A stretch of 64,000 nucleotides of DNA from Winslowiella arboricola (GTDB taxonomy: Bacteria; Pseudomonadota; Gammaproteobacteria; Enterobacterales; Enterobacteriaceae): the NCBI RefSeq assembly GCF_025527015.1, contig NZ_JAODIM010000036.1:62001-126000 (forward strand). The letters are read 5' to 3'. The first letter of the stretch is position 1, and every line of letters starts with the position of its first letter. The notes beneath the pieces are model-generated. The model had not been told where the DNA came from. It searched no databases and worked only from the letters and a program-made list of their open reading frames with translations. Of the stretch, positions 48,457-59,991 are shown piece after piece. Both the position numbers and the translations under genes were made by a program.

Positions 48457-48858
48457 CTATTCCTCCTTGTCTTCTTCCGCTGGAGCACGACGTTCATCGT
48501 CGTTTCTCACTACGTTAGTGACAAGGTTAGACATACGCATACCTTCAACTAACGAGTTATCGTAGAAGAAGGTCAGCTCAGGCACGATACGCAGACGCAT
48601 CGCTTTGCCCAGCAGGGTGCGGATATAGCCAGAGGCGTCGCCCAGCGCACGTAAGCCCGCTTTAATCGCGGCTTCATCTTTGTCATTCAGGAAGGTGACA
48701 AACACTTTGGCATAGGCCAGGTCGCGCGAGACGTCGACGCCGGACACCGTAACCATCATGCCCAGACGTGGATCTTTAATCTCACGCTGTAAAATCATCG
48801 CGATCTCTTTCTGCAACTCCTGGGAGACACGCTGTGGGCGACCAAATTCTTTCGCCAT
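48457..48858 (-). CDS. rbfA: 30S ribosome-binding factor RbfA
   Basis: A 133-residue KH-fold protein needed for late 30S maturation and cold adaptation. Landmarks are [24 protein letters not shown] and AKVFVTFL. The chosen ATG (MAKEFGRPQ) aligns with the homologue; one two codons earlier is open. It lies between infB and truB. A GGGAGGC/GCCTCCC hairpin at 48880-48898 separates it from infB. Confidence 0.97.
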   Translation of the reverse strand: MAKEFGRPQRVSQELQKEIAMILQREIKDPRLGMMVTVSGVDVSRDLAYAKVFVTFLNDKDEAAIKAGLRALGDASGYIRTLLGKAMRLRIVPELTFFYDNSLVEGMRMSNLVTNVVRNDDERRAPAEEDKEE

Positions 48859-48925
48859 AATCAATTCTCCAAATAATTCGGGAGGCGCAGTGGCCTCCCA
48901 AATAAGTCACTTTTTCAGGCGACCA

Positions 48926-51601
48926 TTAATCGATAGTACGCTGGATCTCGATAATTTCGAATACTTCAATCATATCGCCAGGACGCACATCGTTGTAGTT
49001 CTTCACGCCGATACCACATTCCATGCCGTTACGGACTTCGTTAACGTCATCTTTGAAGCGGCGCAGGGATTCCAGCTCGCCTTCGTAGATAACCACGTTG
49101 TCACGCAGAACACGAATCGGGTTATGACGTTTGATGTTACCTTCGGTCACCATACAACCGGCGATAGCACCAAATTTCGGTGATTTGAACACGTCACGTA
49201 CTTCAGCCAGACCGATGATCTGCTGTTTGTACTCAGGCGCCAGCATACCGCTCATCGCCTGCTTAACTTCGTCAATCAGATTATAGATGACGGAGTAGTA
49301 ACGCAGATCCAGGCTTTCTGAATCAATCACGCGACGCGCAGAGGCATCAGCACGAACATTAAAGCCGATCAGGATAGCGTTGGACGCTGCAGCCAGGGTG
49401 GCGTCGGTTTCGGTGATACCACCTACGCCTGAACCCACAATCTTCACCTTCACTTCGTCGGTGGAGAGTTTCTGCAGTGAATCGGCAATCGCTTCGACAG
49501 AACCCTGTACGTCGGCTTTCATCACGATGTTCAGCTCGGACACTTCGCCTTCGGTCATATTGGCGAACATGTTTTCCAGCTTAGATTTCTGCTGGCGAGC
49601 CAGTTTAACTTCGCGGAATTTGCCCTGACGATACAGCGCCACTTCACGTGCTTTCTTCTCGTCACGTACCACGGTCGCTTCATCACCCGCTGCCGGCACG
49701 CCGGACAGACCAAGGATTTCAACCGGGATAGACGGACCTGCTTCCAGCACTTCGCGACCTAATTCGTCACGCATCGCACGCACACGGCCATACTCGAAGC
49801 CGCACAGTACGATATCGCCTTTATTCAGCGTACCTTCACGCACCAGAACGGTAGCAACCGGGCCGCGACCTTTATCCAGGAAGGATTCGATCACTACGCC
49901 GCTTGCCATACCCTGACGCACTGCGCTCAGTTCAAGCACCTCAGCCTGCAGCAAGATAGCGTTCAGCAGGTCATCAATACCGGTACCCGCTTTGGCGGAG
50001 ACGCTAACAAACATGTTCTCGCCGCCCCACTCTTCCGGGATGATGCCGTACTGGGTCAGTTCGTTTTTAACACGATCCGCATCCGCATCTGGCTTATCAA
50101 TTTTGTTGACCGCAACCACAACCGGCACTTTCGCCGCTTTGGCGTGCTGGATAGCTTCGATGGTCTGTGGCATCACGCCGTCGTCCGCCGCAACCACCAG
50201 GATAACGATATCGGTCGCCTGAGCACCACGGGCGCGCATCGCGGTAAACGCGGCGTGACCAGGGGTGTCAAGGAAGGTCACCATACCGTTGTCGGTTTCG
50301 ACGTGGTAAGCACCGATGTGCTGAGTAATGCCGCCCGCTTCGCCAGAGGCGATTTTGGTGGAGCGAATGTAATCCAGCAGCGAGGTTTTACCATGGTCAA
50401 CGTGACCCATAATGGTTACCACTGGCGCGCGTGATTCTAACGCTGCATCAGTGTCACGGTCGCTCATTACCGCTTCTTCCAGCTCATTCTCGCGGCGCAG
50501 GGTAACTTTATGACCCATCTCTTCCGCGACCATCTGAGCAGTTTCCTGGTCGATAACCTGGTTGATGGTAGCCATTGCGCCCATTTTCATCATCGCTTTG
50601 ATGACCTGGGAGCCTTTCACCGCCATTTTGTTGGCCAGTTCGGCCACGGTCACGGTTTCGCCGATGATCACATCACGGTTAACCGCCTGCGCTGGCTTGT
50701 TGAAGCCCTGCTGCAGAGTGCTTGGCTTACGCTTGCCTTTACCACCACGAACCTGAGCGCGCGCTTCTTCGCGGTCAGCTTTCGATTCTGAGTGTTTATT
50801 GCCTTTTTTCTGACGCACGGCTTTCACCGGACGGCTACGACGTTCACCTTCAACCTTACGGTCGTTTTCATCTTCAGCCTGACGGGCATGCGTAGATGTG
50901 GTGACGTGGTAATCAGAAGTATCTTCAGGCTCTTCGGACGCTACGGTCCAGCTTTCACCTTTCTCTTCTGCCATTTTACGGGCCTCTTCAGCTACGCGCT
51001 TAGCATCTTCTTCAATCTTGCGGCGCGCTTCTTCTTCGGCTTTACGCTTCAGCTCTGCAGCTTCAGCTTCGCGACGGGCTTTATCTGACTGATTTGCCCG
51101 GGTAATTTCGTCGGTAGGTTGATTGCTCACTTTATCTTTTTCCGCTGCTTCGCGCCTTGCTTTGTCGGCGGCTTCACGTTTAGCTTGTTCTTCCGCTTCA
51201 CGCTTAGCTTTATCTGCGGCATCTCGTTTAGCTTTTTCTTCAGCTTCACGACGAGCCTGTTCTTCCGCTTCACGCTGCGCCAGCGCTTCTGCTTCCGCTT
51301 GTTCAGCGTCAGTTTCGCCTTTCACATAGGTGCGCTTTTTGCGGACTTCGATTTGCACCGATTTACTTTTACCCCCGGTGCCAGGAATATTCAAGGTGCT
51401 ACGCGTCTTGCGCTGCAAAGTCAGTTTACTTGACACGCTGCCGTGCTCACGATTCAGGTGCGTCAGTAAGGTTTCTTTTTCTTGCTGGGTCACTGAGTCG
51501 GTTTCAGACTTGCGGATCCCTGCGTCAGCAAATTGCTGTACCAGGCGTTCCACCGGAGTCTCAATCTCTGCGGCCAGCGATTTTACGGTTACATCTGTCA
51601 T
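48926..51601 (-). CDS. infB: Translation initiation factor IF-2
   Basis: An 891-residue GTPase that brings fMet-tRNA to the 30S subunit. The N-terminal region contains a long Glu/Ala/Arg/Lys-rich helix with [17 protein letters not shown] repeats (about 100-215). The GTPase core has [14 protein letters not shown] and NKID, followed by domains II-IV. An internal GTG at codon 158 (VSNQPTDE, position 51130) with a GGAAAAAGA site matches the start of the E. coli shorter form IF2-2. Confidence 0.98.
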   Translation of the reverse strand: MTDVTVKSLAAEIETPVERLVQQFADAGIRKSETDSVTQQEKETLLTHLNREHGSVSSKLTLQRKTRSTLNIPGTGGKSKSVQIEVRKKRTYVKGETDAEQAEAEALAQREAEEQARREAEEKAKRDAADKAKREAEEQAKREAADKARREAAEKDKVSNQPTDEITRANQSDKARREAEAAELKRKAEEEARRKIEEDAKRVAEEARKMAEEKGESWTVASEEPEDTSDYHVTTSTHARQAEDENDRKVEGERRSRPVKAVRQKKGNKHSESKADREEARAQVRGGKGKRKPSTLQQGFNKPAQAVNRDVIIGETVTVAELANKMAVKGSQVIKAMMKMGAMATINQVIDQETAQMVAEEMGHKVTLRRENELEEAVMSDRDTDAALESRAPVVTIMGHVDHGKTSLLDYIRSTKIASGEAGGITQHIGAYHVETDNGMVTFLDTPGHAAFTAMRARGAQATDIVILVVAADDGVMPQTIEAIQHAKAAKVPVVVAVNKIDKPDADADRVKNELTQYGIIPEEWGGENMFVSVSAKAGTGIDDLLNAILLQAEVLELSAVRQGMASGVVIESFLDKGRGPVATVLVREGTLNKGDIVLCGFEYGRVRAMRDELGREVLEAGPSIPVEILGLSGVPAAGDEATVVRDEKKAREVALYRQGKFREVKLARQQKSKLENMFANMTEGEVSELNIVMKADVQGSVEAIADSLQKLSTDEVKVKIVGSGVGGITETDATLAAASNAILIGFNVRADASARRVIDSESLDLRYYSVIYNLIDEVKQAMSGMLAPEYKQQIIGLAEVRDVFKSPKFGAIAGCMVTEGNIKRHNPIRVLRDNVVIYEGELESLRRFKDDVNEVRNGMECGIGVKNYNDVRPGDMIEVFEIIEIQRTID

Positions 51602-51618
51602 GCTGTTCCTTCCTGTTA

Positions 51619-53106
51619 TTACGCGTCGTCACCGAACCAGCAGATATTGCGCGCAGCCATAATCAGCTCGCCGGCCTGCTCATCGCTGAGGCCTTCAATA
51701 TCCGACAGATCGTCAACACCCTGCTCAGCAAGATCTTCCAGCGTGCAAACACCTTTTGCCGCCAGTTTGAATGCCATTGCGCGCTCCAGACCTTCCAGAT
51801 TCAGTAAATCATCTGCAGGTTTGGTATCGCCAAGGCTCTCTTCTTTTGCCAGTGCCAGAGTGGTCAACGCATTTTTCGCACGGTCGCGCAGCGCTTCTAC
51901 CATATCTTCATCGAGGCCATCGATTTCCAGCAGTTCGTTGATCGGCACATAGGCCAGCTCTTCCAGAGAGGAGAAGCCTTCTTCAACCAGAACGGTGGCA
52001 AATTCTTCATCGATATCAAGATGTCTGGTAAAGACGTCAATGGCTGCATGTGCTTCAGCCTGGTGCTTGGCTTGCAGGTCGTCGACCGTCATCACGTTCA
52101 GATCCCAGCCACTCAGCTGAGATGCCAGACGCACGTTTTGGCCGTTACGGCCGATCGCCTGAGCCAGGTTTCCGGCTTCAACAGCGATATCCATGGTGTG
52201 ATTATCTTCATCCACCACGATAGACGCGACATCAGCAGGGGCCATCGCATTGATGACGAACTGCGCCGGGTTATCGTCCCACAGCACAATATCAATACGC
52301 TCACCGCCTAATTCGCTGGATACCGCCTGAACACGCGCTCCGCGCATACCAACACAAGCACCAACCGGGTCGATACGCTTGTCGTTAGTTTTCACCGCAA
52401 TCTTGGCGCGAGAGCCTGGATCACGTGCGGCCGCTTTGATTTCAATCACTTCTTCGCCGATTTCCGGCACTTCAATGCGGAACAGTTCAATCAGCATTTC
52501 CGGCTTGGCGCGGCTGACAAACAGCTGTGCACCACGTGCTTCCGGACGCACAGCGTACAGCACGCCGCGAATTCGGTCACCCGGACGGAAGTTTTCACGT
52601 GGCAACATATCTTCACGCACGATAACCGCTTCCGCATTGCTACCGAGGTCTAAGGTGATGTTGTCGCGGTTTACTTTCTTCACCACGCCAGTGATGATTT
52701 CGCCTTCATGCTCACGGAACTGATCAACCACCATCGCGCGCTCAGCTTCACGTACTTTCTGTACGATAACTTGCTTCGCGGTCTGGGTAGTGATGCGGTC
52801 GAAGGTGACAGATTCAATCTGATCTTCAACATAACCGCCGAGATCGAAGGATTCATCTTCATAGCGCGCTGCATCCAGCGTAATTTCACGGGTCGGTTGT
52901 GTCACTTCGTCCACAATCACCCAACGGCGGAAGGTATCAAAATCGCCGCTTTTCCGATCGATGCTAACGCGAACATCGATCTCTTGTTCGTATTTTTTCT
53001 TGGTCGCAGTGGCCAGCGCGCTCTCCAGCGCTTCGAAAATCTTCTCACGCGGGAGAGATTTTTCGTTAGAAACTGCCTCTACAACAGCTAAGATTTCTTT
53101 GTTCAT
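51619..53106 (-). CDS. nusA: Transcription termination/antitermination protein NusA
   Basis: A 495-residue RNA polymerase-binding elongation factor. An N-terminal polymerase-binding domain is followed by S1 ([16 protein letters not shown]), two KH domains ([15 protein letters not shown] and [15 protein letters not shown]) and two C-terminal acidic repeats. It promotes pausing and hairpin-dependent termination and takes part in antitermination. Its own operon carries terminators upstream of rimP, which fits feedback control. The start aligns with [13 protein letters not shown]. Confidence 0.98.
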   Translation of the reverse strand: MNKEILAVVEAVSNEKSLPREKIFEALESALATATKKKYEQEIDVRVSIDRKSGDFDTFRRWVIVDEVTQPTREITLDAARYEDESFDLGGYVEDQIESVTFDRITTQTAKQVIVQKVREAERAMVVDQFREHEGEIITGVVKKVNRDNITLDLGSNAEAVIVREDMLPRENFRPGDRIRGVLYAVRPEARGAQLFVSRAKPEMLIELFRIEVPEIGEEVIEIKAAARDPGSRAKIAVKTNDKRIDPVGACVGMRGARVQAVSSELGGERIDIVLWDDNPAQFVINAMAPADVASIVVDEDNHTMDIAVEAGNLAQAIGRNGQNVRLASQLSGWDLNVMTVDDLQAKHQAEAHAAIDVFTRHLDIDEEFATVLVEEGFSSLEELAYVPINELLEIDGLDEDMVEALRDRAKNALTTLALAKEESLGDTKPADDLLNLEGLERAMAFKLAAKGVCTLEDLAEQGVDDLSDIEGLSDEQAGELIMAARNICWFGDDA

Positions 53107-53130
53107 CCTGGTTAGCCTCAATCCGGACGT

Positions 53131-53583
53131 TTAAAAGTGGGGGACCAGGTTCGCTTTCTGAATATTAGTCAGTGCGAACACTTCATCGCTACCCTCAACG
53201 GTAACAGTGATCATTTCACCTTCAACAGATTTAATGATGCCCTGCCATTTGCGGCGGTTTTGTACGGCCATACGCAATACGACATTAACGGTTTCGCCAA
53301 CGAATTGCGCGTAGTGTGCTGCGGTAAACAGGGGGCGTTCCAGGCCCGGGGAGGAAACTTCAAGGTTATAGGCGACAGTGATAGGATCTTCGACATCCAT
53401 TACCGCGCTCACCTGATGGCTTACATCAGCACAATCGTCAACATTGATACCGTTTTCACTATCAATATAGATGCGCAACGTGGAAGTGCGAGCTCGCACA
53501 AACTCAATGCCTACCAGTTCGTAGCCAAGCGCTTCTACCGGTGCCGAAATCAGCTCTGTTAATTTTTGCTCTAATGTGGACAA
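53131..53583 (-). CDS. rimP: Ribosome maturation factor RimP
   Basis: A 150-residue two-domain protein needed for early 30S assembly, with [19 protein letters not shown] and [21 protein letters not shown] signatures. I chose a TTG start four codons inside the open frame: it is preceded by GGGGGTG and gives exactly the E. coli length and N-terminus. It is the first protein gene of the nusA-infB operon, behind two terminators and metY. Confidence 0.95.
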   Translation of the reverse strand: MSTLEQKLTELISAPVEALGYELVGIEFVRARTSTLRIYIDSENGINVDDCADVSHQVSAVMDVEDPITVAYNLEVSSPGLERPLFTAAHYAQFVGETVNVVLRMAVQNRRKWQGIIKSVEGEMITVTVEGSDEVFALTNIQKANLVPHF

Positions 53584-53600
53584 GGCCACCCCCAAGACAT

Positions 53601-53622
53601 AAAAAAAGGGCCTAATAGCCCA
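53601..53622 (-). terminator. Weak terminator 2 in the metY-rimP leader
   Basis: Minus strand: GGGC-TATTAG-GCCC then TTTTTTT. It is the second of two tandem hairpins upstream of rimP and ends just before its ribosome site. Confidence 0.75.
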
Positions 53623-53643
53623 GTGTTACGATAGCCTGATAAC

Positions 53644-53668
53644 AAAAAACCCCGAAAATTCGGGGCTT
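53644..53668 (-). terminator. Strong terminator 1 in the metY-rimP leader
   Basis: Minus strand: CCCCGAATTTTCGGGG followed by TTTTTT. Partial read-through is needed to express the nusA operon from the metY promoter, so it acts as an attenuator. Confidence 0.88.
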
Positions 53669-53796
53669 AATGCGACTGGACCCTGTACGCCGCAATTGCG
53701 GCTCGGCACACAATCCAAAAGAATTTTTTTCAAAACTCACTGAGAATGCGCCATACGATGCATACAGTATATTTGAAAAAGAACTCTAAGGGAAAG

Positions 53797-53873
<77 letters not shown>

Positions 53874-53932
53874 TCCGAAAACGTGGCGAATATTACGCCG
53901 AACATGCAATAAATGCAAGTAATACTGAGATT

Positions 53933-54019
53933 TGGTACCGAGGACGGGACTTGAACCCGTAAGCCCAATCGGGCACTACCACCTCAAGGTAGCGTGTCTA
54001 CCAATTCCACCACCTCGGC
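53933..54019 (-). tRNA. leuU: tRNA-Leu (GAG)
   Basis: An 87-nt class II tRNA with a long variable arm. Anticodon GAG lies in CCTTGAGGTG, and the 3' CCA is encoded (CTCGGTACCA). It is downstream of secG, as in E. coli, but here it is directly followed by metY; argG and yhbX, which stand between them in E. coli, are absent. Confidence 0.98.
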
Positions 54020-54108
54020 ACTATTTTTACGATTTTTTTACGACTTGAATGTCGGCGACTTTTTTTTCTGTCGCAGCGAAATAAAACTGTAACGACTTTA
54101 TTACTGCA

Positions 54109-54432
54109 TTACTGCGGGATATCACTTGCCGGTTTCGCTGGCGCAGGCTGTTCAGTCTGTGCTGGCGCGGTCAAATTTTCCCACGTACTGCCTTTGGTGG
54201 TTTTGTTGCTGTTCAGGTTACCCAGAACCAGGCTGATAATGAAGAACAGGGTTGCCAGCACTGCAGTCATACGGGTCATAAAGTTGCCTGAACCGCCTGA
54301 ACCAAACAGTGTACCGGAAGCGCCTGCACCGAAGGAGGCTCCCATATCAGCGCCTTTACCTTGTTGCAGCATGATCAGACCTACAAGGCCGATAGACACA
54401 ATAAGGAAAATTACCAGAAGAGCTTCGTACAT
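54109..54432 (-). CDS. secG: Preprotein translocase subunit SecG
   Basis: A 107-residue membrane subunit of SecYEG. It has two transmembrane segments (about residues 3-22 and 52-72) joined by the conserved loop QQGKGADMGASFGAGASGTLFG. The tail TEQPAPAKPASDIPQ is as in E. coli. I chose MYEALLVIF, 26 codons inside the open frame. It is followed by leuU on the same transcript. Confidence 0.96.
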   Translation of the reverse strand: MYEALLVIFLIVSIGLVGLIMLQQGKGADMGASFGAGASGTLFGSGGSGNFMTRMTAVLATLFFIISLVLGNLNSNKTTKGSTWENLTAPAQTEQPAPAKPASDIPQ

Positions 54433-54788
54433 AATCAACCTGTTCCTTGCGCGATTAACGCACATCAAAAGCTTCACACCAGTCAAATGGATGTTGTCGT
54501 CATTACCCACCTGAAGCGGGTGTGAATACTAACCAAAGGGCCCTGTACACGCAAGTGCAATTTCAATGCCGGTCACTGATTGCGGAAAAAAACCGCAAAT
54601 ACGCATTATGAAGAGCAAAATCTGCTCCAGCAAAGCCGCTATCGTGCAAATCTTCAGCACGGGCGGCGAGAACGCCGCCCCTACGCAGGGTGGTCTGAAA
54701 CGCTGTAGGGGAGCCGTTATCGGCTCCCGCTGATGCCGTGCTAATCATCAACACGGGCGGCGAGAACGCCGCCCCTACAAGAGATTGA
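54433..54788. other. glmM-secG intergenic region with repeat cluster
   Basis: 356 bases between glmM (upstream) and secG. The part next to glmM holds three palindromic repeats. A TGCGGTTTTTTTCCGCA hairpin lies at about 54577-54597. The secG promoter should be in the remaining 140 bases; I could not settle on one. Confidence 0.5.
54659..54778. repeat. Cluster of three palindromes (GGCGGC, inverted GGGAGCC, GGCGGC)
   Basis: GGCGGC-type copies at 54659-54684 and 54751-54778 share the leader (A)TCA(T)CA-CAC and CTAC tail. An inverted GGGAGCC-type copy at 54703-54729 lies between. It is directly downstream of glmM. Confidence 0.8.
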
Positions 54789-56123
54789 TTAAACTGCCTT
54801 TACCGCATCGGCGATACGATGGGCCAGCGCGGTCACCTGCGCTTCATCTTCGCCTTCCACCATGACGCGAATCAACGGCTCAGTGCCGGATTTACGTAAT
54901 AGCACCCGACCGCGGCCATGTAACTCTTTCTCTACACCAGCAGTGATCTCTTTTACTGTCGCATCTTCCAGCGGATCATTTTCACCACTGAAACGCACAT
55001 TCACCAGAATCTGTGGCAGCAGCTTCATACCGCTGCACAGATCGTGCAGGGTCATATGGTTGCGCACCATTGCGGTAAGCACTTGCAAACCTGCCACAAT
55101 GCCGTCGCCGGTGGTGGTTTTGTCCAGCAGAATCACATGGCCAGAGTTTTCCGCGCCGATGCGCCAGCCCTTCTCCTGCAGCTTCTCCAGCACATAGCGG
55201 TCGCCCACTTTGGCGCGGACAAATGGAATACCCAGCTGCTTCAGCGCCAGCTCCAGACCCATATTGCTCATCAGCGTGCCCACTACACCACCGCGCAGCT
55301 GGCCCTGACGCAATCCTTCACGGGCAATGATATACAGAATCTGGTCGCCATCGACTTTATTGCCCAGATGGTCAACCATCATAATGCGATCGCCGTCGCC
55401 ATCGTAAGCCAGGCCGATATCGGCCTTCTCCGCCAGCACACGCGCCTGCAGCATCCGCACATCGGTGGCGCCGCACTCTTTATTGATATTCATCCCGTCC
55501 GGCGTGCAGCCAATGGCAATTACCGTTGCGCCCAGTTCACGCAGCACATTTGGCGCGATGTGGTAAGTGGCGCCATTGGCGCAGTCCACCACAATTTTCA
55601 GCCCGTTCAGGCTAAGTTCGCTGGGAAAAGACCCTTTACAGAACTCTATATAACGACCTGCGGCATCAACAATGCGGCTGGCGCGGCCCAGTTCGGCTGA
55701 ATCGACGCAGGTGATGGGTTTTTCCATCTCGGCTTCAATCGCTTCTTCCACATCGTCAGGCAGTTTAGTGCCATCAATCGAAAAGAATTTAATGCCGTTG
55801 TCATCGAAAGGGTTATGGGAGGCGGAAATAACAATCCCCGCTTCAGCGCGGAAGGTGCGCGTCAGATAAGCTACCGCTGGCGTAGGCATCGGGCCGGTAA
55901 AGGCCGCGGAAAGTCCCGCCGCCGCAAGGCCAGCTTCCAGTGCCGACTCCAGCATATAACCCGAAATGCGCGTATCTTTACCGATGATAATTTTCTTTGA
56001 GCCGTGGCTCGCCAGCACCTTGCCAGCCGCCCAGCCAAGTTTCAGCACAAAATCAGGGGTAATCGGCGTTTCACCCACTTTGCCGCGAATGCCATCGGTA
56101 CCAAAATACTTACGATTACTCAT
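54789..56123 (-). CDS. glmM: Phosphoglucosamine mutase GlmM
   Basis: A 445-residue enzyme that interconverts glucosamine 6- and 1-phosphate for peptidoglycan and LPS precursors. The phosphoserine loop [12 protein letters not shown] is near residue 102, metal loop DGDGDR near 241, and phosphate loop [12 protein letters not shown] at the C-terminus. The start [14 protein letters not shown] is 36 codons inside an open frame that reaches into folP. folP ends seven bases before it. Confidence 0.97.
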   Translation of the reverse strand: MSNRKYFGTDGIRGKVGETPITPDFVLKLGWAAGKVLASHGSKKIIIGKDTRISGYMLESALEAGLAAAGLSAAFTGPMPTPAVAYLTRTFRAEAGIVISASHNPFDDNGIKFFSIDGTKLPDDVEEAIEAEMEKPITCVDSAELGRASRIVDAAGRYIEFCKGSFPSELSLNGLKIVVDCANGATYHIAPNVLRELGATVIAIGCTPDGMNINKECGATDVRMLQARVLAEKADIGLAYDGDGDRIMMVDHLGNKVDGDQILYIIAREGLRQGQLRGGVVGTLMSNMGLELALKQLGIPFVRAKVGDRYVLEKLQEKGWRIGAENSGHVILLDKTTTGDGIVAGLQVLTAMVRNHMTLHDLCSGMKLLPQILVNVRFSGENDPLEDATVKEITAGVEKELHGRGRVLLRKSGTEPLIRVMVEGEDEAQVTALAHRIADAVKAV

Positions 56124-56130
56124 AGCGTTA

Positions 56131-56964
56131 CTATTCCTTCGCTGATCGTGTCGCTTCGACAACTCGCATCGCCTCGACGGTTTCTTTAACATCATGTACG
56201 CGCACAATTTGCGCACCCTGCATCGCGGCAATCACCGCGCAGGCAATACTGCCGGTTAAACGCTGCGAAGGTCCGACATTCAACAGCTGTCCTACCATCG
56301 ACTTACGCGACATACCGACTAACAGCGGCAAACCGAAATGATGAAAATCGGCCAGATGTGCCAGCAGTTGATAATTGTGAGACAGATTCTTACCGAAACC
56401 AAAGCCCGGGTCGAGCAGCAACTGCTCTTTTTTAATTCCTGCCGCGGTGCAACGTGCGATCTGCTGCACAAAATACGCATCGACTTCCGCCAGCAGATTG
56501 TCATAGTGCGGCGCCTGCTGCATTGACTGTGGGTTGCCCTGCATATGCATCAGACAGACCGGCAGGCCCGTTTCCGCTGCTGCTTCCAGCGCACCCGGCT
56601 CCTGCAATGAGCGAATGTCATTAATAATGTGAGCACCCACTCGCGCCGATTCGCGGATCACTTCCGGCTTTGAGGTATCCACCGAGATCCATACTTCAAA
56701 ACGCTGAGCGATAGCTTCTACCACCGGAATCACCCGCTCCAGCTCGTCTTCAACGCTGACTTCCGCCGCACCTGGACGGGTTGACTCACCGCCGATATCA
56801 ATAATGGTCGCACCGGCGTTGATCATCTCATTCGCATGGGTCAGCGCCTGAATCAGTGAATTATGTTTGCCGCCATCGGAAAAAGAGTCGGGTGTGACAT
56901 TCAAAATGCCCATGACTTGTGGATAAGAGAGATCCAAAACCGAGTTTCTGGCGTGCAGCTTCAT
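56131..56964 (-). CDS. folP: Dihydropteroate synthase
   Basis: A 277-residue folate-pathway enzyme that joins p-aminobenzoate to 6-hydroxymethyl-7,8-dihydropterin diphosphate; the sulfonamide target. [15 protein letters not shown] (pterin/diphosphate loop), GGESTRPGA and [11 protein letters not shown] are all present and intact. It lies in the usual ftsH-folP-glmM order, separated from ftsH by a terminator and repeats. Confidence 0.97.
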   Translation of the reverse strand: MKLHARNSVLDLSYPQVMGILNVTPDSFSDGGKHNSLIQALTHANEMINAGATIIDIGGESTRPGAAEVSVEDELERVIPVVEAIAQRFEVWISVDTSKPEVIRESARVGAHIINDIRSLQEPGALEAAAETGLPVCLMHMQGNPQSMQQAPHYDNLLAEVDAYFVQQIARCTAAGIKKEQLLLDPGFGFGKNLSHNYQLLAHLADFHHFGLPLLVGMSRKSMVGQLLNVGPSQRLTGSIACAVIAAMQGAQIVRVHDVKETVEAMRVVEATRSAKE

Positions 56965-56984
56965 TTTGATTTTCCTTTGGCAAC

Positions 56985-57045
56985 AGGGAGCCGATAACGG
57001 CTCCCCTACAGAGGGTTTACGTAGGGGCGACGATATCGCCGCCCG
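56985..57045. repeat. Palindrome pair (GGGAGCC direct, GGCGRC inverted)
   Basis: GGGAGCC-GATAAC-GGCTCCC-CTAC, then 11 bases, then GTAGGGGCGACGATATCGCC in inverted orientation. The pair lies between ftsH and folP, downstream of the ftsH terminator. Confidence 0.75.
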
Positions 57046-57056
57046 GGTTCATGCAT

Positions 57057-57085
57057 AAAAAACCCCGGACAGCGCCGGGGTTTTA
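57057..57085 (-). terminator. ftsH terminator
   Basis: Minus strand: AAAACCCCGGCGCT-GT-CCGGGGTTTTTT, starting 32 bases after the ftsH stop. Confidence 0.9.
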
Positions 57086-57116
57086 CAGGGGGTTCAGTCG
57101 ATTCAACAAATATGAA

Positions 57117-59054
57117 TTATTTGTCGCCTAACTGCTCAGACATGGTGTTGCCTGGGTTGGGCGTACGTGGTTCATCGACCGGACGCGGCGCTTTTGGCGT
57201 ACCGTTGTTATCTGAATTATTGCTGTTGCCTGGTGCATCATCCCAGCCAGCTGGCGGGCGAACTTCACGGCGTGCCATCAAATCATCAATCTGCGGCGCA
57301 TCAATGGTTTCATACTTCATCAGCGCGTCTTTCATCGCGTGAAGGATGTCCATATTCTCATTTAACAGGCGGCGTGCACGCTGGTAGTTCTGCTCAACCA
57401 GCAATTTAACTTCCTGGTCGATAATGCGCGCAGTCTCATCAGACATATGCTTGGCCTTTGCCACCGAACGACCGAGGAATACTTCACCCTCTTCTTCGGC
57501 ATACAGCAATGGACCCAGTTTTTCCGAGAAGCCCCACTGTGTCACCATGTTACGCGCGATGTTCGTAGCGACTTTAATGTCGTTAGAAGCACCGGTAGAA
57601 ACATGTTCCACACCGTAGATAATCTCTTCAGCCAGACGGCCGCCGTACAGCGTGGAGAGCTGACTTTCCAGTTTCTGCCGGCTGGCGCTGATAGCGTCGC
57701 CTTCAGGCAGGAAGAAGGTCACACCCAGCGCACGTCCGCGCGGAATAATCGTCACTTTATGCACCGGATCGTGCTCTGGCACCAGACGACCGATAATCGC
57801 GTGGCCTGCTTCGTGGTAAGCCGTTGACTCTTTCTGCGCTTCCGTCATTACCATGGAGCGACGTTCCGCACCCATCATAATTTTGTCTTTCGCTTTTTCG
57901 AACTCAACCATCGACACAACACGTTTATTACCACGAGCAGCAAACAGCGCTGCTTCGTTGACAAGGTTGGCCAAATCCGCACCGGAGAAGCCTGGCGTAC
58001 CACGGGCAATCACTGACGCATCAATATCTGTCGCTAATGGCACGCGACGCATATGCACTTTCAGAATCTGTTCACGGCCACGCACATCTGGCAGACCAAC
58101 CACAACCTGACGGTCGAAACGGCCCGGACGCAGTAATGCAGGGTCCAGTACATCAGGACGGTTAGTCGCGGCGATTACGATAATGCCTTCATTACCTTCG
58201 AAGCCATCCATCTCAACCAGCATCTGGTTCAGGGTCTGCTCACGCTCATCGTGACCACCGCCTAAACCGGCGCCACGCTGACGGCCTACGGCGTCAATCT
58301 CATCGATAAAGATGATACAAGGCGCAGCTTTCTTCGCTTGTTCGAACATATCACGGACGCGGGATGCACCCACACCAACGAACATTTCAACGAAGTCAGA
58401 ACCGGAAATGGTAAAGAACGGCACTTTTGCTTCGCCTGCAATCGCTTTCGCCAGCAGGGTTTTACCGGTACCCGGTGGCCCCACCATCAGTACGCCTTTC
58501 GGAATTTTACCGCCCAGTTTCTGGAAGCGGCTCGGCTCGCGCAGGTATTCCACCAGCTCGCCGACTTCCTCTTTCGCTTCGTCACAACCTGCGACGTCGG
58601 CAAAGGTGGTTTTGATCTGATCTTCAGTCAGCATGCGGGCCTTACTCTTGCCGAAGGACATCGCGCCCTTACCGCCGCCGCCTTGCATCTGACGCATAAA
58701 GAAGATCCAGACACCGATCAACAACAGCATCGGGAACCATGAAATAAAGATTGAAGCCAGCAGGCTCTGCTCTTCTGGTGGTTCACCGACAACTTTTACA
58801 TTTTTGGTCAACAGGTTATCGAGCAACTTGGGATCGTTGACAGGGATGTAGGTCGTGTATCGATTACTGTCTTTTTTGGTTACGTTGATTTCACGCCCGT
58901 TAATACGTGCCTCGCGGACCTGATCCTGGTTCACTTCTGACAGGAAGGTTGAGTAATCAACCCTACGGCCACTCGACTCGCTGGGCCCAAAGCTCTGGAA
59001 TACAGACATCAGCACGACTGCGATGACCAACCAGAGAATTAGGTTTTTCGCCAT
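57117..59054 (-). CDS. ftsH: ATP-dependent zinc metalloprotease FtsH
   Basis: A 645-residue membrane-anchored AAA+ protease that degrades LpxC, sigma-32, SecY and other proteins. Two transmembrane helices (about 5-22 and 98-120) flank a periplasmic domain. Walker A GPPGTGKT, Walker [10 protein letters not shown], the SRH region and the zinc site HEAGH follow. The C-terminal [14 protein letters not shown] is the same as in E. coli. I used the ATG of [10 protein letters not shown]; a TTG three codons earlier is also open. Confidence 0.98.
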   Translation of the reverse strand: MAKNLILWLVIAVVLMSVFQSFGPSESSGRRVDYSTFLSEVNQDQVREARINGREINVTKKDSNRYTTYIPVNDPKLLDNLLTKNVKVVGEPPEEQSLLASIFISWFPMLLLIGVWIFFMRQMQGGGGKGAMSFGKSKARMLTEDQIKTTFADVAGCDEAKEEVGELVEYLREPSRFQKLGGKIPKGVLMVGPPGTGKTLLAKAIAGEAKVPFFTISGSDFVEMFVGVGASRVRDMFEQAKKAAPCIIFIDEIDAVGRQRGAGLGGGHDEREQTLNQMLVEMDGFEGNEGIIVIAATNRPDVLDPALLRPGRFDRQVVVGLPDVRGREQILKVHMRRVPLATDIDASVIARGTPGFSGADLANLVNEAALFAARGNKRVVSMVEFEKAKDKIMMGAERRSMVMTEAQKESTAYHEAGHAIIGRLVPEHDPVHKVTIIPRGRALGVTFFLPEGDAISASRQKLESQLSTLYGGRLAEEIIYGVEHVSTGASNDIKVATNIARNMVTQWGFSEKLGPLLYAEEEGEVFLGRSVAKAKHMSDETARIIDQEVKLLVEQNYQRARRLLNENMDILHAMKDALMKYETIDAPQIDDLMARREVRPPAGWDDAPGNSNNSDNNGTPKAPRPVDEPRTPNPGNTMSEQLGDK

Positions 59055-59123
59055 GTCACTCAAGGGATTAACCTCATATTACAACAGTGTTAACAGACAG
59101 CGTAGGGTACTATATATCCTGCC

Positions 59124-59232
59124 TACTTGGAATCGCAGCGGTGTTGACGACGCTCGCTCGCCCGAATCACTTACTGACGTAAGCTCATCGGGACTCACTC
59201 TCTTGTCGCCTTGCTGCGATTCCAGGTATTTT
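59124..59232. repeat. ERIC (IRU) element
   Basis: Outer arms TGGAATCGCAGC (59128-59139) and its complement GCTGCGATTCCA (59213-59224) enclose a core whose reverse strand reads GATGAGCTTACGTCAGTAAG then TGATTCGGGCGAGCG. This closely matches the central ERIC sequence of enterobacteria. It sits in the rlmE-ftsH transcript, immediately after the rlmE stop. Confidence 0.82.
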
Positions 59233-59234
59233 GG

Positions 59235-59864
59235 CTATAGTTTGCGCCCTGTCGCTACAATGTACACTTCACGCGATCGAGCCCGCGAAGCGTCCGGCTT
59301 ACGAATTTTTACTTTCGTAAACAGGGAGCGAATCTCCCGGAGGTATTCATCAAAGCCATCTCCCTGAAATACTTTCACTAAAAAACTGCCGCCAGGTGCC
59401 AGAACATCACGACACATCTCCAGCGCCAGTTCAACTAAATACATCGACCGGGGAATATCAACGGCAGGTGTACCGCTCATGTTGGGTGCCATATCCGACA
59501 TCACAACCTGAACTTTCTCTTCACCAACGCGTTCCAGCAGCGCCTTAAGCACTAATTCTTCACGAAAATCGCCCTGAAGGAAATCGACACCGACAATAGG
59601 ATCCATCGGTAGAATATCACAGGCGATAATGCGACCCTTGTTACCAATCTGCGTGACCACATATTGTGACCAGCCACCCGGTGCCGCGCCAAGATCGACG
59701 ACGGTCATGCCCGGCTTAAACAGCTTGTCGCCCTGCTGTATCTCATCAAGTTTAAACCAGGCGCGCGAGCGCAACCCTTTTTTCTGTGCCTGAAGCACAT
59801 ATTTATCGCTAAAGTGTTCCTGTAGCCAGCGGCTGGAACTGGCCGAACGCTTTTTACCAGTCAT
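59235..59864 (-). CDS. rlmE: 23S rRNA (uridine(2552)-2'-O)-methyltransferase RlmE
   Basis: A 209-residue heat-shock methyltransferase (RrmJ/FtsJ). [15 protein letters not shown] is the SAM loop, SDMAPNMSG holds the catalytic aspartate, and [11 protein letters not shown] the lysine. It modifies U2552 in the A loop at a late 50S stage. It is upstream of ftsH, as in E. coli, but the two are separated here by an inserted ERIC element. Confidence 0.97.
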   Translation of the reverse strand: MTGKKRSASSSRWLQEHFSDKYVLQAQKKGLRSRAWFKLDEIQQGDKLFKPGMTVVDLGAAPGGWSQYVVTQIGNKGRIIACDILPMDPIVGVDFLQGDFREELVLKALLERVGEEKVQVVMSDMAPNMSGTPAVDIPRSMYLVELALEMCRDVLAPGGSFLVKVFQGDGFDEYLREIRSLFTKVKIRKPDASRARSREVYIVATGRKL

Positions 59865-59991
59865 ACAATTTCCAACTATTCTTCATCATAAGCGATAAAT
59901 AAACCGCCCAAAACGGTTCTGCCGTTTGGTGATACACTCGAGATGGCGGTAGAATGTACCGTTTTCAATCCCAATGTAAGTAAAAAATACG

